Assembly: GCA_052171275.1 (NCBI GenBank)
Contig: CM125795.1
Coordinates: 1,116,001 to 1,180,000 of the forward strand
Reading direction: 5' to 3'
DNA from: Arsenophonus sp052171275
GTDB taxonomy: Bacteria > Pseudomonadota > Gammaproteobacteria > Enterobacterales > Enterobacteriaceae
Length of the DNA stretch: 64,000 bases
Under the pieces are notes generated by a model that saw only the letters and a program-made list of their open reading frames with translations, did not search any database and was not told the origin of the DNA. Shown in pieces: positions 12,860 to 21,801 of this stretch (position 1 is the stretch's first letter; each line of letters starts with the position of its first letter). The translations under genes and the position numbers were made by a program.

Positions 12860-12951
12860 CCTTTTAATAAGGAATATTGAAGACATATAAAATATTACTA
12901 TTTTATAGGATATAAAATAGTAATAAAAATTCAAATTTTGAAGACCTTACT
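12860..12951 (+). promoter_or_regulatory. Structured rpsA leader (putative S1 autoregulatory element)
   Basis: A small stem cctt/aagg (12860-12872) is followed by a strong hairpin with 15-bp perfect arms (12893-12907 and 12911-12925) capped by the trinucleotide gga. The octamer ttgaagac occurs twice, at 12877-12884 and 12938-12945, flanking the hairpin; the second supplies the only ribosome-site-like gaag before the ATG at 12952. In E. coli the rpsA initiation region lacks a normal Shine-Dalgarno, folds into AU-separated hairpins with purine-rich loops and is autoregulated by S1. Conservation of that design here is inferred from the shape, not from an alignment. Confidence 0.5.
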
Positions 12952-14625
12952 ATGACAGAATCTTTTGCTCAACTTTTTGAAGAATCTTTACAGAGTACTG
13001 AAACTCGTCCAGGTGCCATTGTTCGTGGGGTTGTTATTGCTATAGATAAAGATGTTGTGTTAGTTGATGCTGGTTTAAAATCAGAATCATCCATACCAAT
13101 AGAACAATTCAAAAATATGTATGGTGAGTTAGAAATTCAGGTTAGTGATGAAATTGATGTTGCTTTAGACGCAGTAGAAGATGGTTTCGGAGAAACTCTA
13201 TTATCTCGTGAAAAAGCAAAACGCCATGAAGCTTGGTTAATGCTAGAAAAAGCCTATGAAAATACAGAAACAGTTATTGGTATTATTAATGGAAAAGTTA
13301 AAGGTGGTTTTACAGTAGAATTGAAAGGTATTCGCGCGTTTTTACCTGGTTCATTAGTTGATGTTCGACCAATTCGTGATACAATTCATCTTGAAGACAA
13401 AGAGCTTGAATTTAAAGTTATTAAACTAGATCAGAAACGTAATAATGTTGTTGTTTCGCGTCGTGCTGTTATTGAGTCTGAGAGTAGTGCAGAACGTAAT
13501 CATTTACTTGAAAACTTACAAGAAGGTACAGAAGTTAAAGGGATTGTCAAGAATTTAACTGACTATGGTGCATTCGTTGATCTTGGTGGCATTGATGGAC
13601 TACTACATATTACTGATATGGCTTGGAAGCGCGTTAAACATCCAAGTGAAATTGTTAATGTTGGTGATGAAATTAATATTAGAATATTAAAATTTGATCG
13701 TGATCGTACGAGAGTTTCTTTAGGTCTTAAGCAACTTGGAGAAGACCCATGGATATCTATCGCTAAAAGATATCCAGAAGGAACTAAATTGACAGGACAA
13801 GTAACTAATCTTACTGATTATGGTTGTTTTGTTGAAATTAAAGAAGGTGTTGAAGGTTTAGTGCATGTTTCTGAAATGGATTGGACTAATAAAAATATCC
13901 ATCCATCTAAGGTTGTCAATATTGGTGATATTGTTGAAATTATGGTATTAGATATTGACGAAGAACGGCGTCGTATCTCATTAGGTTTGAAACAGTGCAA
14001 AACAAATCCATGGCAAAAATTTGCAGAAATACATAATAAAAATGACCGTGTTGAAGGTAAAATAAAATCTATTACTGATTTCGGTATTTTCATTGGTTTA
14101 GAAGGATGCATTGATGGTTTAGTTCATCTCTCTGATATTTCTTGGGAAATTTCTGGCGAAGAAGCTGTTCGTAAATATAAAAAAGGCGATGAAATTACTG
14201 CTGTTGTGTTACAAGTTGATGCTGAACGTGAACGTATTTCTTTAGGCATTAAACAATTAACAGAAGATCCATTTGATAACTACATTTCTCTTCATAAAAA
14301 AGGTGTTATGGTTACAGGTAAAGTAGTTTCAGTTGATATAAAGGGTGCAATGATTGAATTAAGTAAAGGTGTTGAAGGTTATTTACGTGCATCAGAAATT
14401 TTACATGATAGAACAGAAGATATCATCAAAATATTAAATATTGGTGATATTATTGAGGCTAAATATACTAATATTGATCGTAAAAACCGTATGATTACTT
14501 TATCTTTTTGTGTAAAAGATGAAGTTGGTGAAAAAGATACAATTGTAACTTTAAATAAACAAGAAGATATTAATTTTACAAATAATACTATGGCTGAAGC
14601 ATTCAAAGCAGCTAAAAGTGAATAA
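12952..14625 (+). CDS. rpsA: 30S ribosomal protein S1
   Basis: The largest ribosomal protein; it binds mRNA upstream of the start codon and unfolds it on the 30S subunit. The 557 residues equal the E. coli length and hold six S1/OB repeats, roughly at residues 21-87, 105-171, 192-260, 277-347, 364-434 and 451-520. The repeats are recognisable by recurring VKNLTDYGAFVDLGG, VTNLTDYGCFVEI, IKSITDFGIFIGLEG and RISLGLKQ motifs. The N-terminus MTESFAQLFEESL is the family standard. Codon content is richer in G and C than any neighbour, as expected for a highly expressed gene. A structured leader lies upstream and a clear hairpin lies 20 bp downstream before ihfB. No truncation or frameshift is seen. 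Confidence 0.98.
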   Translation: MTESFAQLFEESLQSTETRPGAIVRGVVIAIDKDVVLVDAGLKSESSIPIEQFKNMYGELEIQVSDEIDVALDAVEDGFGETLLSREKAKRHEAWLMLEKAYENTETVIGIINGKVKGGFTVELKGIRAFLPGSLVDVRPIRDTIHLEDKELEFKVIKLDQKRNNVVVSRRAVIESESSAERNHLLENLQEGTEVKGIVKNLTDYGAFVDLGGIDGLLHITDMAWKRVKHPSEIVNVGDEINIRILKFDRDRTRVSLGLKQLGEDPWISIAKRYPEGTKLTGQVTNLTDYGCFVEIKEGVEGLVHVSEMDWTNKNIHPSKVVNIGDIVEIMVLDIDEERRRISLGLKQCKTNPWQKFAEIHNKNDRVEGKIKSITDFGIFIGLEGCIDGLVHLSDISWEISGEEAVRKYKKGDEITAVVLQVDAERERISLGIKQLTEDPFDNYISLHKKGVMVTGKVVSVDIKGAMIELSKGVEGYLRASEILHDRTEDIIKILNIGDIIEAKYTNIDRKNRMITLSFCVKDEVGEKDTIVTLNKQEDINFTNNTMAEAFKAAKSE

Positions 14626-14644
14626 TTAATATAATCATTATTAT

Positions 14645-14678
14645 AAATACCATTACTTATTACACAGTAATGGTATTT
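14645..14678 (+). terminator. rpsA terminator hairpin
   Basis: Arms aaataccattact (14645-14657) and agtaatggtattt (14666-14678) pair perfectly around an 8-nt loop, 19 bp after the rpsA stop and 23 bp before ihfB. The stem has more G/C than surrounding spacer DNA. The T-run after it is short, so partial read-through into ihfB is likely. Confidence 0.6.
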
Positions 14679-14701
14679 TAGTAGAGAAGAGATTAGATAT
14701 T

Positions 14702-14986
14702 ATGACAAGATCTGAATTAATTACAATACTTATTAATCAATTAACTTATATACCGGCAAAAATTATTGAAAAAGCAGTAAAAGAGATACTTGATCATATG
14801 GCAATGAACCTTGCTAATGGAGAGAGAATTGAAATCCGTGGATTTGGTAGTTTTTCTCTTCATTACCGTGCTCCGCGAATAGGTCGAAATCCAAAAACTG
14901 GTAATAAAGTTTATTTAAAAGGTAAACAAGTTCCTCACTTTAGAGCAGGTAAGGAATTACGTGATAGAGTTAATGTTTATGTATAA
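14702..14986 (+). CDS. ihfB: Integration host factor subunit beta
   Basis: The beta subunit of the DNA-bending heterodimer IHF, a nucleoid protein of the HU/IHF family. The 94 residues match E. coli IhfB in length. They keep ERIEIRGFGSFSLHYRAPRIGRNPKTG, the DNA-binding beta arm with the intercalating proline in GRNPKTG, and the C-terminal PHFRAGKELRD. A gagaagag stretch at about 14684-14691 can serve as ribosome site. It lies 76 bp after rpsA, the E. coli arrangement. No ihfA is in this window, so the dimer depends on a partner encoded elsewhere. Downstream 15 bp holds only a weak attttat/ataaaat stem. Confidence 0.97.
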   Translation: MTRSELITILINQLTYIPAKIIEKAVKEILDHMAMNLANGERIEIRGFGSFSLHYRAPRIGRNPKTGNKVYLKGKQVPHFRAGKELRDRVNVYV

Positions 14987-15601
14987 AAATACACTATTTT
15001 ATTTAGATAAAATATTTATTATCATATTTTTTAAAATATAATTTCTTTTAACTATTAAAATCTTTTACATATTATTAAGCAATATTTCTGATAATTAATG
15101 ATTAGGAATCATAATAAAATTAATTAAAATAAATTTTTACTAATTAAAATTAATCTGAGATTAATTAATAGGAAATTATAAGAAGAATAAATATTCTTTT
15201 TACATATGATAAAATTTTTTATCTTAAATGTTATTATTAATAATACTAATATTTATGATATTAACCTTATTAAAATATATAGATTAATAAATATTAATTA
15301 ATATAAATAAAACAAAACGAAAAAATATAATTTAAACATCATTAGTTAAAATATTGCAATAATTATATTTATTTTTTTATTGTAATTATCTAATAATAGT
15401 TTAAAATATAATTGTTTTATATATATTATATTTTTTATTTTATTTAATATTTTAAGTAAATTTATTACTATTTAAGTATATATTTAAAATATGAATATTG
15501 GATGTAATTGATACTGATATTTTTTGTTAAAAAAAATACTAATATAGAAAATAGTGTTATATAATTTTCATTTAAAATAAATTATTAATTTTCTTAGAAA
15601 G

Positions 15602-15640
15602 AATGATTTATTTAATTAAATAAATCATTATTTTTTTATT
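15602..15640 (+). repeat. 28-bp perfect palindrome followed by a T-run
   Basis: 15602-15629 is a spacer-free palindrome (aatgatttatttaa and its complement) followed by attttttt. It has the form of a plus-strand terminator, but the nearest gene end (ihfB) is 600 bp away. Confidence 0.6.
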
Positions 15641-15734
15641 AATTAAAACTTTATTTTTAATTTATTAAAATAACAATCTAAATTTATAAACGTTATATAA
15701 TTTTAATTAATATTTTTAATACCTTTTAAATATT

Positions 15735-15766
15735 AAAACTTTTATTTTTATCAAATAAAAGTTTTT
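15735..15766 (+). repeat. 13-bp hairpin with T-tail
   Basis: Arms 15735-15747 and 15753-15765 (aaaacttttattt and complement) are perfect with a 5-nt loop; the second arm ends in a run of T. It is a second orphan terminator-like structure in the comEC gap. Confidence 0.55.
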
Positions 15767-17041
15767 TCTGATAAAAGAAAATTTCAATTATTTCAAAATT
15801 ATAAGTTAATGTAAGTATAATTAAATATAGATGATTTTGTGTTTTAATATTCGATAAATGTATATTGTTATTATACAGATAATATATATTAAACTAATAA
15901 TCAAATTAATTAATATATTATACTCGATGACTATTAAAAATTTACATGTTGAGATAATTTATTTATTTTTAGTTATATTTTTTAATATAATTTCATTATT
16001 TATTTCATTTTATAAAAGAAATTATAATAATATTAATGATCCTATTGATATCTTAATTTTTCTCCTTTCTTAGCTATTTTCTTTAGGATATCTGATTATA
16101 TAATGGTATATTAATTTTCAATATTATATTTATAATATATAATAGAATATATATATGTTTTTTAATGAATATTAAAAAAGAGAATATCATTTTAATTTTA
16201 GTATTTTAATTTATCTTAATTTTTACTAATATCTTTCTTTTCAAATTTCTTTTAATTATTATATAAATATTTTTATTTATTATTTATTAATTTATAAACG
16301 TATTTATAATTATAATATACTTTTATGTTTTTAAAATAAAGTTAAAAGTTTACTTTTATATAAATGAAATTAATAAAATCATTTGTTTAACACTATGATT
16401 GCTGAGTTATATATCTTTTATCCGTAATAATTTTGTTTTATATTTAAACTATTTATTTTAATTACAATGATTTAGTTAGATTAACTTATTATATTAAATT
16501 TCTATTTTGTTAATTTTATTAAGCATAAAATTCTCATATTATTTATAATATATTATAATATATAATCTTTTAAAAAATCTAGTATTTTCGTAATTAATTA
16601 TGTTAAATCTATAGAATATTTTAAAAAATTATTACTGAACAACATAATAAATACTAATTATAATACTAATATCTTATGGAGAAAAAGATATAAGTAAAAA
16701 TAATATTTATTATATTTTATTTGCGATATCATCTTTTAACAGAAAATCTATTAAACTTAGTTATAATCAGATTTAATCATATTTGTTATTTAAGTTAATA
16801 TATTAACCTATCCTTAATTAATTATTATAACTAATTTTAATAAAAATCATTTTATTGCTATTAATATATTTATTTTACATAGTTAAAACTTTATTTTAAA
16901 GTACTATAAAAATTGTTCAGATCAGAAAAATATAATAATAGATTAATTATAATAAAATTAGTAATAATTATTATTCTTGATATTTTATCTTTAATATTTA
17001 GAAAGAAGGTGAAAAAAATCATTTATTTAGTAATAATAAAT

Positions 17042-17260
17042 TTATTGAGTAGTTTATTATGAGTTCCTCATCATAGGAGCAATACTTCATTAATAATAAA
17101 ATTTGTTCAAGCAATTAAATCATAACATGCAATTATCTCTGTTGCTTATTATTATAGCTACTGGCGTTTATCTACTAATGAGTAGTATAGAGGTTATTGA
17201 CATTTTAGTCTTATAGTAAATTATCTCCATTATAATATAAATCATGATAAATTATAGCGC
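17042..17260 (+). pseudogene. ycaI: comEC (ycaI) remnant, C-terminal part
   Basis: One plus-strand frame reads, with internal stops, VPHHRSNTSLIIKFVQAIKS, stop, HAIISVAYYYSYWRL. E. coli ComEC has VPHHGSNTS in its beta-lactamase-like C-terminal domain and RYNAWRLPSNK some 25 residues further on, so the motif order and spacing agree. In-frame stops occur at 17060-17062, inside the stretch after IKS, and at 17183-17185. The gene sits directly upstream of msbA, exactly as ycaI does in E. coli. The DNA-uptake channel is therefore lost. Nothing readable remains of the N-terminal membrane domain. Confidence 0.72.
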
Positions 17261-17399
17261 AATTCTATTTTAATAGAATTGAAACAATGCATTATAAACA
17301 AGATCTTTATAATCTCGCTTGTATTTATCTCAATTTAATATTTATATGTTTCCTTAGTAAAAAATAAAAGTCCTATTTTTATAGGCATTTAATAAGATT

Positions 17400-19148
17400 A
17401 TGATAATAAATGATAAAGATCTTTCAACATGGCAAACATTTCGTCGACTATGGCCAATGATTTTACCATTTAAACTTGGATTAAGTGTAGCTACTGCAGC
17501 ATTAATTATTAATGCTGCAGATGATGCATTCATGATCTCATTATTAAAACCTTTACTTGATGAAGGTTTCGGTAAAGCTGATAATAACACATTAAAATGT
17601 TTACCTATAGCTATATTAGTGCTAATGTTAATAAGAGGTATATCAAGTTTTATTTCAAATTATTGTATTGCATGGGTTTCTGGTAAAGTAGTAATGAATA
17701 TGCGTAAGCGTTTATTTGGTCATATGATGGGCATGCCAGTTGCTTTTTTTGATAAACAGTCAACAGGAACCTTACTTTCTCGTATCACTTATGATTCTGA
17801 ACAAGTAGCTTCATCTTCTTCTAGTGCTTTAATTACTATTGTTCGAGAAACTGCTTATATTATAGGTCTATTTACACTCATGTTTTATTATAGTTGGCAA
17901 CTTTCACTAATACTAATTTTAGTTACTCCAATTGTTGCATTAACAATCAGATCAGTTTCTAAACATTTTAGAAATATTAGTAAAAGTATGCAAACTGGTA
18001 TGGGTCAAGTAACTGCTAGCGCGGAACAAATGTTAAAGGGCCATAAAGAAGTTTTAATTTTTGGTGGACAAAAAGCTGAAACTGAACGTTTTAGTAAAGT
18101 TAGTAACCATATGAGACAACAATCAATGAAAATGGTAACAGCATCTTCTATTTCCGATCCTATCATACAATTAATTGCCTCTTTAGCATTAGCATTTACA
18201 CTTTATATCGCAAGTTTTCCTGAAGTTATGCAAACATTGACAGTAGGAACTATTGGTGTTGTTTTTTCATGTATGTTTGCATTGATGCGCCCATTGAAAT
18301 CATTAACAAATGTCAATGCACAATTTCAACGAGGTATGGCTGCATGCCAAACATTATTTTCTATTTTAGATATGGAAAAGGAAAAAGATGAAGGTAAATT
18401 GACGTTAAAGAAAGCTAAAGGTAAAATAGAATTTAAACACGTTACCTTTAAATATCCAACAAAAGAACATTTTGCATTATATGACATTTGTTTTAAAATT
18501 CCAGCTGGAAAATCTATTGCTTTAGTTGGGAGATCAGGTTCAGGGAAATCAACTATTGCAAATTTAATTACTCGCTTTTATGAGATTAATGAAGGGCAAA
18601 TATTACTTGATAATCGTGATTTACGTGAATATACACTAACATCTCTTCGTAGTCAGATTGCACTTGTTTCTCAACATGTCTATCTTTTTAATGATACTAT
18701 TGCAAATAATATTGCTTATGCAACTAATGGTTACTTTAAACGAGAGTCAATAAAAAAAGCTGCTAAAATGGCTTATGCGATTGATTTTATTCAAAAACTA
18801 GATAATGGACTTGATACAGTTATTGGTGAAAATGGAGTAATGCTTTCAGGTGGTCAACGACAACGAATTGCTATTGCACGTGCATTATTATATAATTCAT
18901 CTATACTTATTTTAGATGAAGCTACGTCTGCGCTTGATACAGAATCAGAAAGAGCGATTCAATCTGCATTAGATGAATTACAAAAAAATAGGACTTCTAT
19001 TATTATTGCACATCGTCTTTCAACAATAGAAAATGCAGATGAAATTTTGTTTATTCAGGACGGTAAAATTATTGAACGAGGTAATCATAAAACTTTACTT
19101 AATTATGATGGAGCATATGCTCAACTTTATAGCATGCAGTTCAAATAA
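17400..19148 (+). CDS. msbA: Lipid A export ATP-binding/permease MsbA
   Basis: An inner-membrane homodimeric ABC exporter that flips lipid A-core to the periplasmic face. The 582 residues equal the E. coli length. The N-terminal half is the six-helix domain starting INDKDLSTWQTFRRLWP, with the conserved MRKRLFGHMMGMPVAFFDKQ and TGTLLSRITYDSEQVASSSS. The nucleotide-binding half has Walker A GRSGSGKST near 376-384, Q-loop QIALVSQH, signature LSGGQRQRIAIARALL near 481, Walker B ILILDEATSALD near 500 and switch histidine in IIAHRLST. All catalytic residues are present. Its TAA shares one base with the lpxK ATG (TAATG), indicating translational coupling. The ribosome site is weak (aataaga). Confidence 0.98.
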   Translation: MIINDKDLSTWQTFRRLWPMILPFKLGLSVATAALIINAADDAFMISLLKPLLDEGFGKADNNTLKCLPIAILVLMLIRGISSFISNYCIAWVSGKVVMNMRKRLFGHMMGMPVAFFDKQSTGTLLSRITYDSEQVASSSSSALITIVRETAYIIGLFTLMFYYSWQLSLILILVTPIVALTIRSVSKHFRNISKSMQTGMGQVTASAEQMLKGHKEVLIFGGQKAETERFSKVSNHMRQQSMKMVTASSISDPIIQLIASLALAFTLYIASFPEVMQTLTVGTIGVVFSCMFALMRPLKSLTNVNAQFQRGMAACQTLFSILDMEKEKDEGKLTLKKAKGKIEFKHVTFKYPTKEHFALYDICFKIPAGKSIALVGRSGSGKSTIANLITRFYEINEGQILLDNRDLREYTLTSLRSQIALVSQHVYLFNDTIANNIAYATNGYFKRESIKKAAKMAYAIDFIQKLDNGLDTVIGENGVMLSGGQRQRIAIARALLYNSSILILDEATSALDTESERAIQSALDELQKNRTSIIIAHRLSTIENADEILFIQDGKIIERGNHKTLLNYDGAYAQLYSMQFK

Positions 19149-20140
19149 TGATTGAAAAAATATGGTCAGGAAATTCGTGGTTATATTTTTTACTATTACC
19201 ATTATCAATATTTTATAGAATAATAATTAAGTTAAGGCGTATTTGTTATAATTTTGAAATTTTACATAGTTGGAAATCTCCTATACCTATTATTATTGTT
19301 GGCAATTTAACTGTTGGTGGTAATGGTAAAACTCCAATTGTTATTTGGTTAGTGGAACAACTTTTATTACTAGGATATAATGTTGGTGTTGTATCTCGTG
19401 GCTATGGAGGTAAATCAACCTCTTATCCATTATTAGTTAATAAAAATATATCAATAAAAGAAACTGGCGATGAACCTGCTTTAATTTATTTGAGAACTGG
19501 CGTACCTGTGGCAGTTTCTCCTAAACGAGTAGAAGCAGTTAAAATGCTAATTCAGAAAAAAGAGCTAAACGTTATTATTTCTGATGATGGTCTTCAGCAT
19601 TATAAACTTCAAAGAGATTTTGAAATTGTTGTTATTGATGGTATTCGACGTTTTGGCAATAATAGAATGTTACCTGCCGGTCCATTGCGTGAGTGTGTGC
19701 ATCGATTAAATTCTGTTAATATGATTATTAATAATGGTGGTATAACTAAAAATGGTGAAATTGCTATGCAACTAATTGGTGATATTGCTATTAATATGAT
19801 AACCGGTGAAAAAAAATTTGTTTATGAATTAAAGCAAGTCGTTGCAATAGCAGGAATAGGATATCCAGAACGTTTTTTTTCAAGCCTTGAGGAAAAAGGG
19901 GTTCCAATAATTTCAAAACACGTTTTTTTTGATCATCAATATTATAAATTTTCTAAATTAATAACTTTAGTAACAGATAATCAAACACTACTAATGACTG
20001 AAAAAGACGCAATAAAATGTTTTCATTTTTCTAAAATAAATTGGTGGTATTTACCAGTAAATGCTAAATTTTCAAAATTTGGTGAAAAAAAAATTCTTTC
20101 AGCAATCAGTGAATTAATGAATTATAATAAAATATATTAA
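19148..20140 (+). CDS. lpxK: Tetraacyldisaccharide 4'-kinase LpxK
   Basis: Phosphorylates the 4' position of the lipid A disaccharide precursor (sixth step of the Raetz pathway) at the inner face of the inner membrane. The 330 residues (328 in E. coli) begin MIEKIWSGNSWLYFLLLPLS, a membrane-anchoring helix. They contain the P-loop in VGNLTVGGNGKTPIVIWLVEQL near 52-70, VVSRGYGGKS, SDDGLQHYKLQRDFEIVVIDG with the DDGLQH metal/base motif, and MTEKDAIKC near the C-terminus. The start overlaps the msbA stop, as in the E. coli msbA-lpxK operon. A short aaaataa/ttatttt stem at 20139-20157 may end the transcript. The ycaQ gene that follows in E. coli is gone. Confidence 0.97.
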   Translation: MIEKIWSGNSWLYFLLLPLSIFYRIIIKLRRICYNFEILHSWKSPIPIIIVGNLTVGGNGKTPIVIWLVEQLLLLGYNVGVVSRGYGGKSTSYPLLVNKNISIKETGDEPALIYLRTGVPVAVSPKRVEAVKMLIQKKELNVIISDDGLQHYKLQRDFEIVVIDGIRRFGNNRMLPAGPLRECVHRLNSVNMIINNGGITKNGEIAMQLIGDIAINMITGEKKFVYELKQVVAIAGIGYPERFFSSLEEKGVPIISKHVFFDHQYYKFSKLITLVTDNQTLLMTEKDAIKCFHFSKINWWYLPVNAKFSKFGEKKILSAISELMNYNKIY

Positions 20141-20675
20141 AATAATAAAGTTATTTTCTTTCTTTAAGATTAAATTTAGTTATGAAATATAACTATAATA
20201 TTAAATTGCATAAATCCAGTTTTTATTTTATATTTTATCAAAAAAATTGAATATTTGAATAAATTAATAGTTAAGAACTAATAATCATAATTTGATATTT
20301 AATATATAAAAATTCTAAAAATAAAAATTATTTTATTATTATTTTTTAAAAAAATTTTTAAAATAATTTAATAGAAAAATTTATAGATTTATAAACAACA
20401 ATAATAATAGAGATTAATATATCTATATTAATTTTTAATTTGTTTTTAAAAATAAATTATTCAATAATATAAACTCTATTAAATTTTAATTATAGATAAC
20501 TTATATCATTATCATTAATTAATGATAATGATATAAACTTTTTAATCTTATATTAATTATCAATTAAGTAAATTGTTGATAACTAAATTTTATATCAGAC
20601 ATTAAGATTTAATTTTAATAATATATTTATGTTATTCTATTTGTATAAAAATTATATTTTTAATAAGGGAAATAT
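20141..20675. other. Spacer where ycaQ stands in E. coli
   Basis: The 535-bp gap is less than half the length of ycaQ (about 1.2 kb), so here the lost gene has been shortened by deletion as well as mutation. No coding frame is readable. It contains the 36-bp palindrome at 20501-20536. The ycaR ribosome site aaggga lies at its right end. Confidence 0.6.
20501..20536. repeat. 36-bp perfect palindrome with Fur-box-like core
   Basis: Two 18-bp halves ttatatcattatcattaa and their complement meet without a spacer. The repeated atcattatcatt/aatgataatgat hexamers resemble the iron-regulator consensus GATAATGATAATCATTATC, although in an A/T-saturated spacer this may be chance. It lies 140 bp upstream of ycaR. 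Confidence 0.85.
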
Positions 20676-20855
20676 ATGGATCGTCGTTTATTTAATATTA
20701 TTGTTTGTCCAATTTGTCATGGAAAATTAACTTATGATAAACAAAATTCAGAGCTTATTTGTAAATTTGATCATATTGCTTATCCTATGCGAAATAATAT
20801 ACCAGTATTATTAAAAGAAGAAGCTCGACAGTTACCTTTAGATGAAGAAAAATAA
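20676..20855 (+). CDS. ycaR: YcaR, small zinc-ribbon protein of the UPF0434/Trm112 family
   Basis: A 59-residue protein matching E. coli YcaR along its full length: MDRRLFNIIVCPICHGKL, then ELICKFDHIAYPMRNNIPVLL. The CPIC pair and the single cysteine of LICK match the family's metal-binding positions; the fourth ligand of the Trm112 ribbon is not conserved, as in E. coli. Its function in bacteria is not settled; relatives of this family are partner subunits of methyltransferases. The ribosome site taaggga at about 20664-20670 is strong. The stop is one base before the kdsB ATG used here, so the two are almost certainly co-translated, as in E. coli lpxK-ycaR-kdsB. Confidence 0.93.
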   Translation: MDRRLFNIIVCPICHGKLTYDKQNSELICKFDHIAYPMRNNIPVLLKEEARQLPLDEEK

Positions 20856-20856
20856 C

Positions 20857-21606
20857 ATGTTCACAGTAATTATTCCAGCACGTTTTGCTTCTAAGCGTTT
20901 ACCTGGAAAAATATTAGCTGATATTCATGGAAAACCTATGATAATTAGAGTAATGGAAAAAGCTTTAATGTCATATGCTTCACGTGTTATTGTAGCTACT
21001 GATCATCAATTAGTATTTGATATAGTGAAAGAAGCTAATGGTGAAGTTTATATGACAAATATTAATCATAAATCAGGAACCGAAAGATTATCTGAGCTTA
21101 TTGAAAAATATAAATTCTCTAATGAGGAAATTATTGTTAATGTTCAGGGTGATAATCCTTTAATTAATCCAAAAATAATCAATCAATTAGTTAGTAATTT
21201 TATATTAAATAATGCTAGTATGGCAACATTAGCTTCTACAATAAATACGAAAGATGAATTATTTAATCATGATATTGTAAAAGTAGTGATGGATAAACAA
21301 AATAATGCTTTATATTTTTCTAGATCTGCCATTCCTTATAAAAGTAATTGTTTTTCAATAACTGAAATAGAAATTAGAGAGTATTTTTTGCGTCATATAG
21401 GTATTTATGCTTATAGAGCTGGTTTTATTCGTCGTTATATTCAGTGGCCAATAAGTCCTTTAGAAAAAATAGAGATGCTTGAACAATTACGTGTACTATG
21501 GTACGGTGAAAAAATTCATGTTTCTATAGCAGTTAATGCACCAAAATTAGAGGTGAATAATCAGAAAGATCTTGATGATATTAGGAAAAGTATTTTTACT
21601 GATTAA
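20857..21606 (+). CDS. kdsB: CMP-Kdo synthetase KdsB
   Basis: 3-deoxy-manno-octulosonate cytidylyltransferase activates Kdo with CTP so that it can be added to lipid A. With the start at 20857 the protein has 249 residues (248 in E. coli) and begins MFTVIIPARFASKRLPGK, the nucleotide-binding signature. An in-frame ATG at 20842 would add five residues and overlap ycaR; it has no ribosome site and does not match the family N-terminus. Other motifs are KSGTERLSELIEKY, EIIVNVQGDNPLI (E. coli GDEP; here Asn replaces Glu), NALYFSRSAIPY, FLRHIGIYAYRAGFIRRY and LEQLRVLWYGEKIHV. Together with lpxK and msbA it shows that a lipid A-Kdo core is still made. Confidence 0.96.
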   Translation: MFTVIIPARFASKRLPGKILADIHGKPMIIRVMEKALMSYASRVIVATDHQLVFDIVKEANGEVYMTNINHKSGTERLSELIEKYKFSNEEIIVNVQGDNPLINPKIINQLVSNFILNNASMATLASTINTKDELFNHDIVKVVMDKQNNALYFSRSAIPYKSNCFSITEIEIREYFLRHIGIYAYRAGFIRRYIQWPISPLEKIEMLEQLRVLWYGEKIHVSIAVNAPKLEVNNQKDLDDIRKSIFTD

Positions 21607-21768
21607 AATTTAATGTAATATTATTCTTTGAAATATTGACTTAAATATATCATAATAAATTCTATAGATTTTAGATATTATTAATTTTTATCAAGAGTTA
21701 TATTATATAAAGTTAATAAATTCATATAAATATGATTTTAATATATAAAATAAATTAAATAGTAAATT

Positions 21769-21801
21769 TTTCCTATATTTCAATGATTAAAATATAGGAA
21801 A
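21769..21801 (+). terminator. Possible kdsB terminator hairpin
   Basis: Arms tttcctatattt and aaatataggaaa are perfect 12-mers with a 9-nt loop, 163 bp after the kdsB stop. The cc/gg pairs stand out from the surrounding A/T. There is no T-run of note, so termination is only a possibility. Confidence 0.35.

Larger units (their letters stand above)
14987..17041. other. Eroded comEC-length spacer
   Basis: The whole interval between ihfB and msbA (2413 bp) is close to the length of E. coli ycaI/comEC (about 2.26 kb), which occupies this place in E. coli. This part shows no protein-like frame. A 71-codon open frame at 15858-16073 is hydrophobic and AT-driven and is not called a gene. Two terminator-like hairpins lie at 15602-15640 and 15735-15766. 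Confidence 0.6.

Noticed and set aside
13818..14111. Minus-strand frames inside rpsA, also at 14379-14606
   Set aside because: They lie antisense to the well-supported rpsA frame and exist only because of its better codon content.
15858..16073. 71-codon plus-strand open frame in the ihfB-msbA gap
   Set aside because: Composition is almost all I, L, N, Y, K and F as expected from A/T-rich chance frames; no motif or ribosome site, and it lies in the eroded comEC region.
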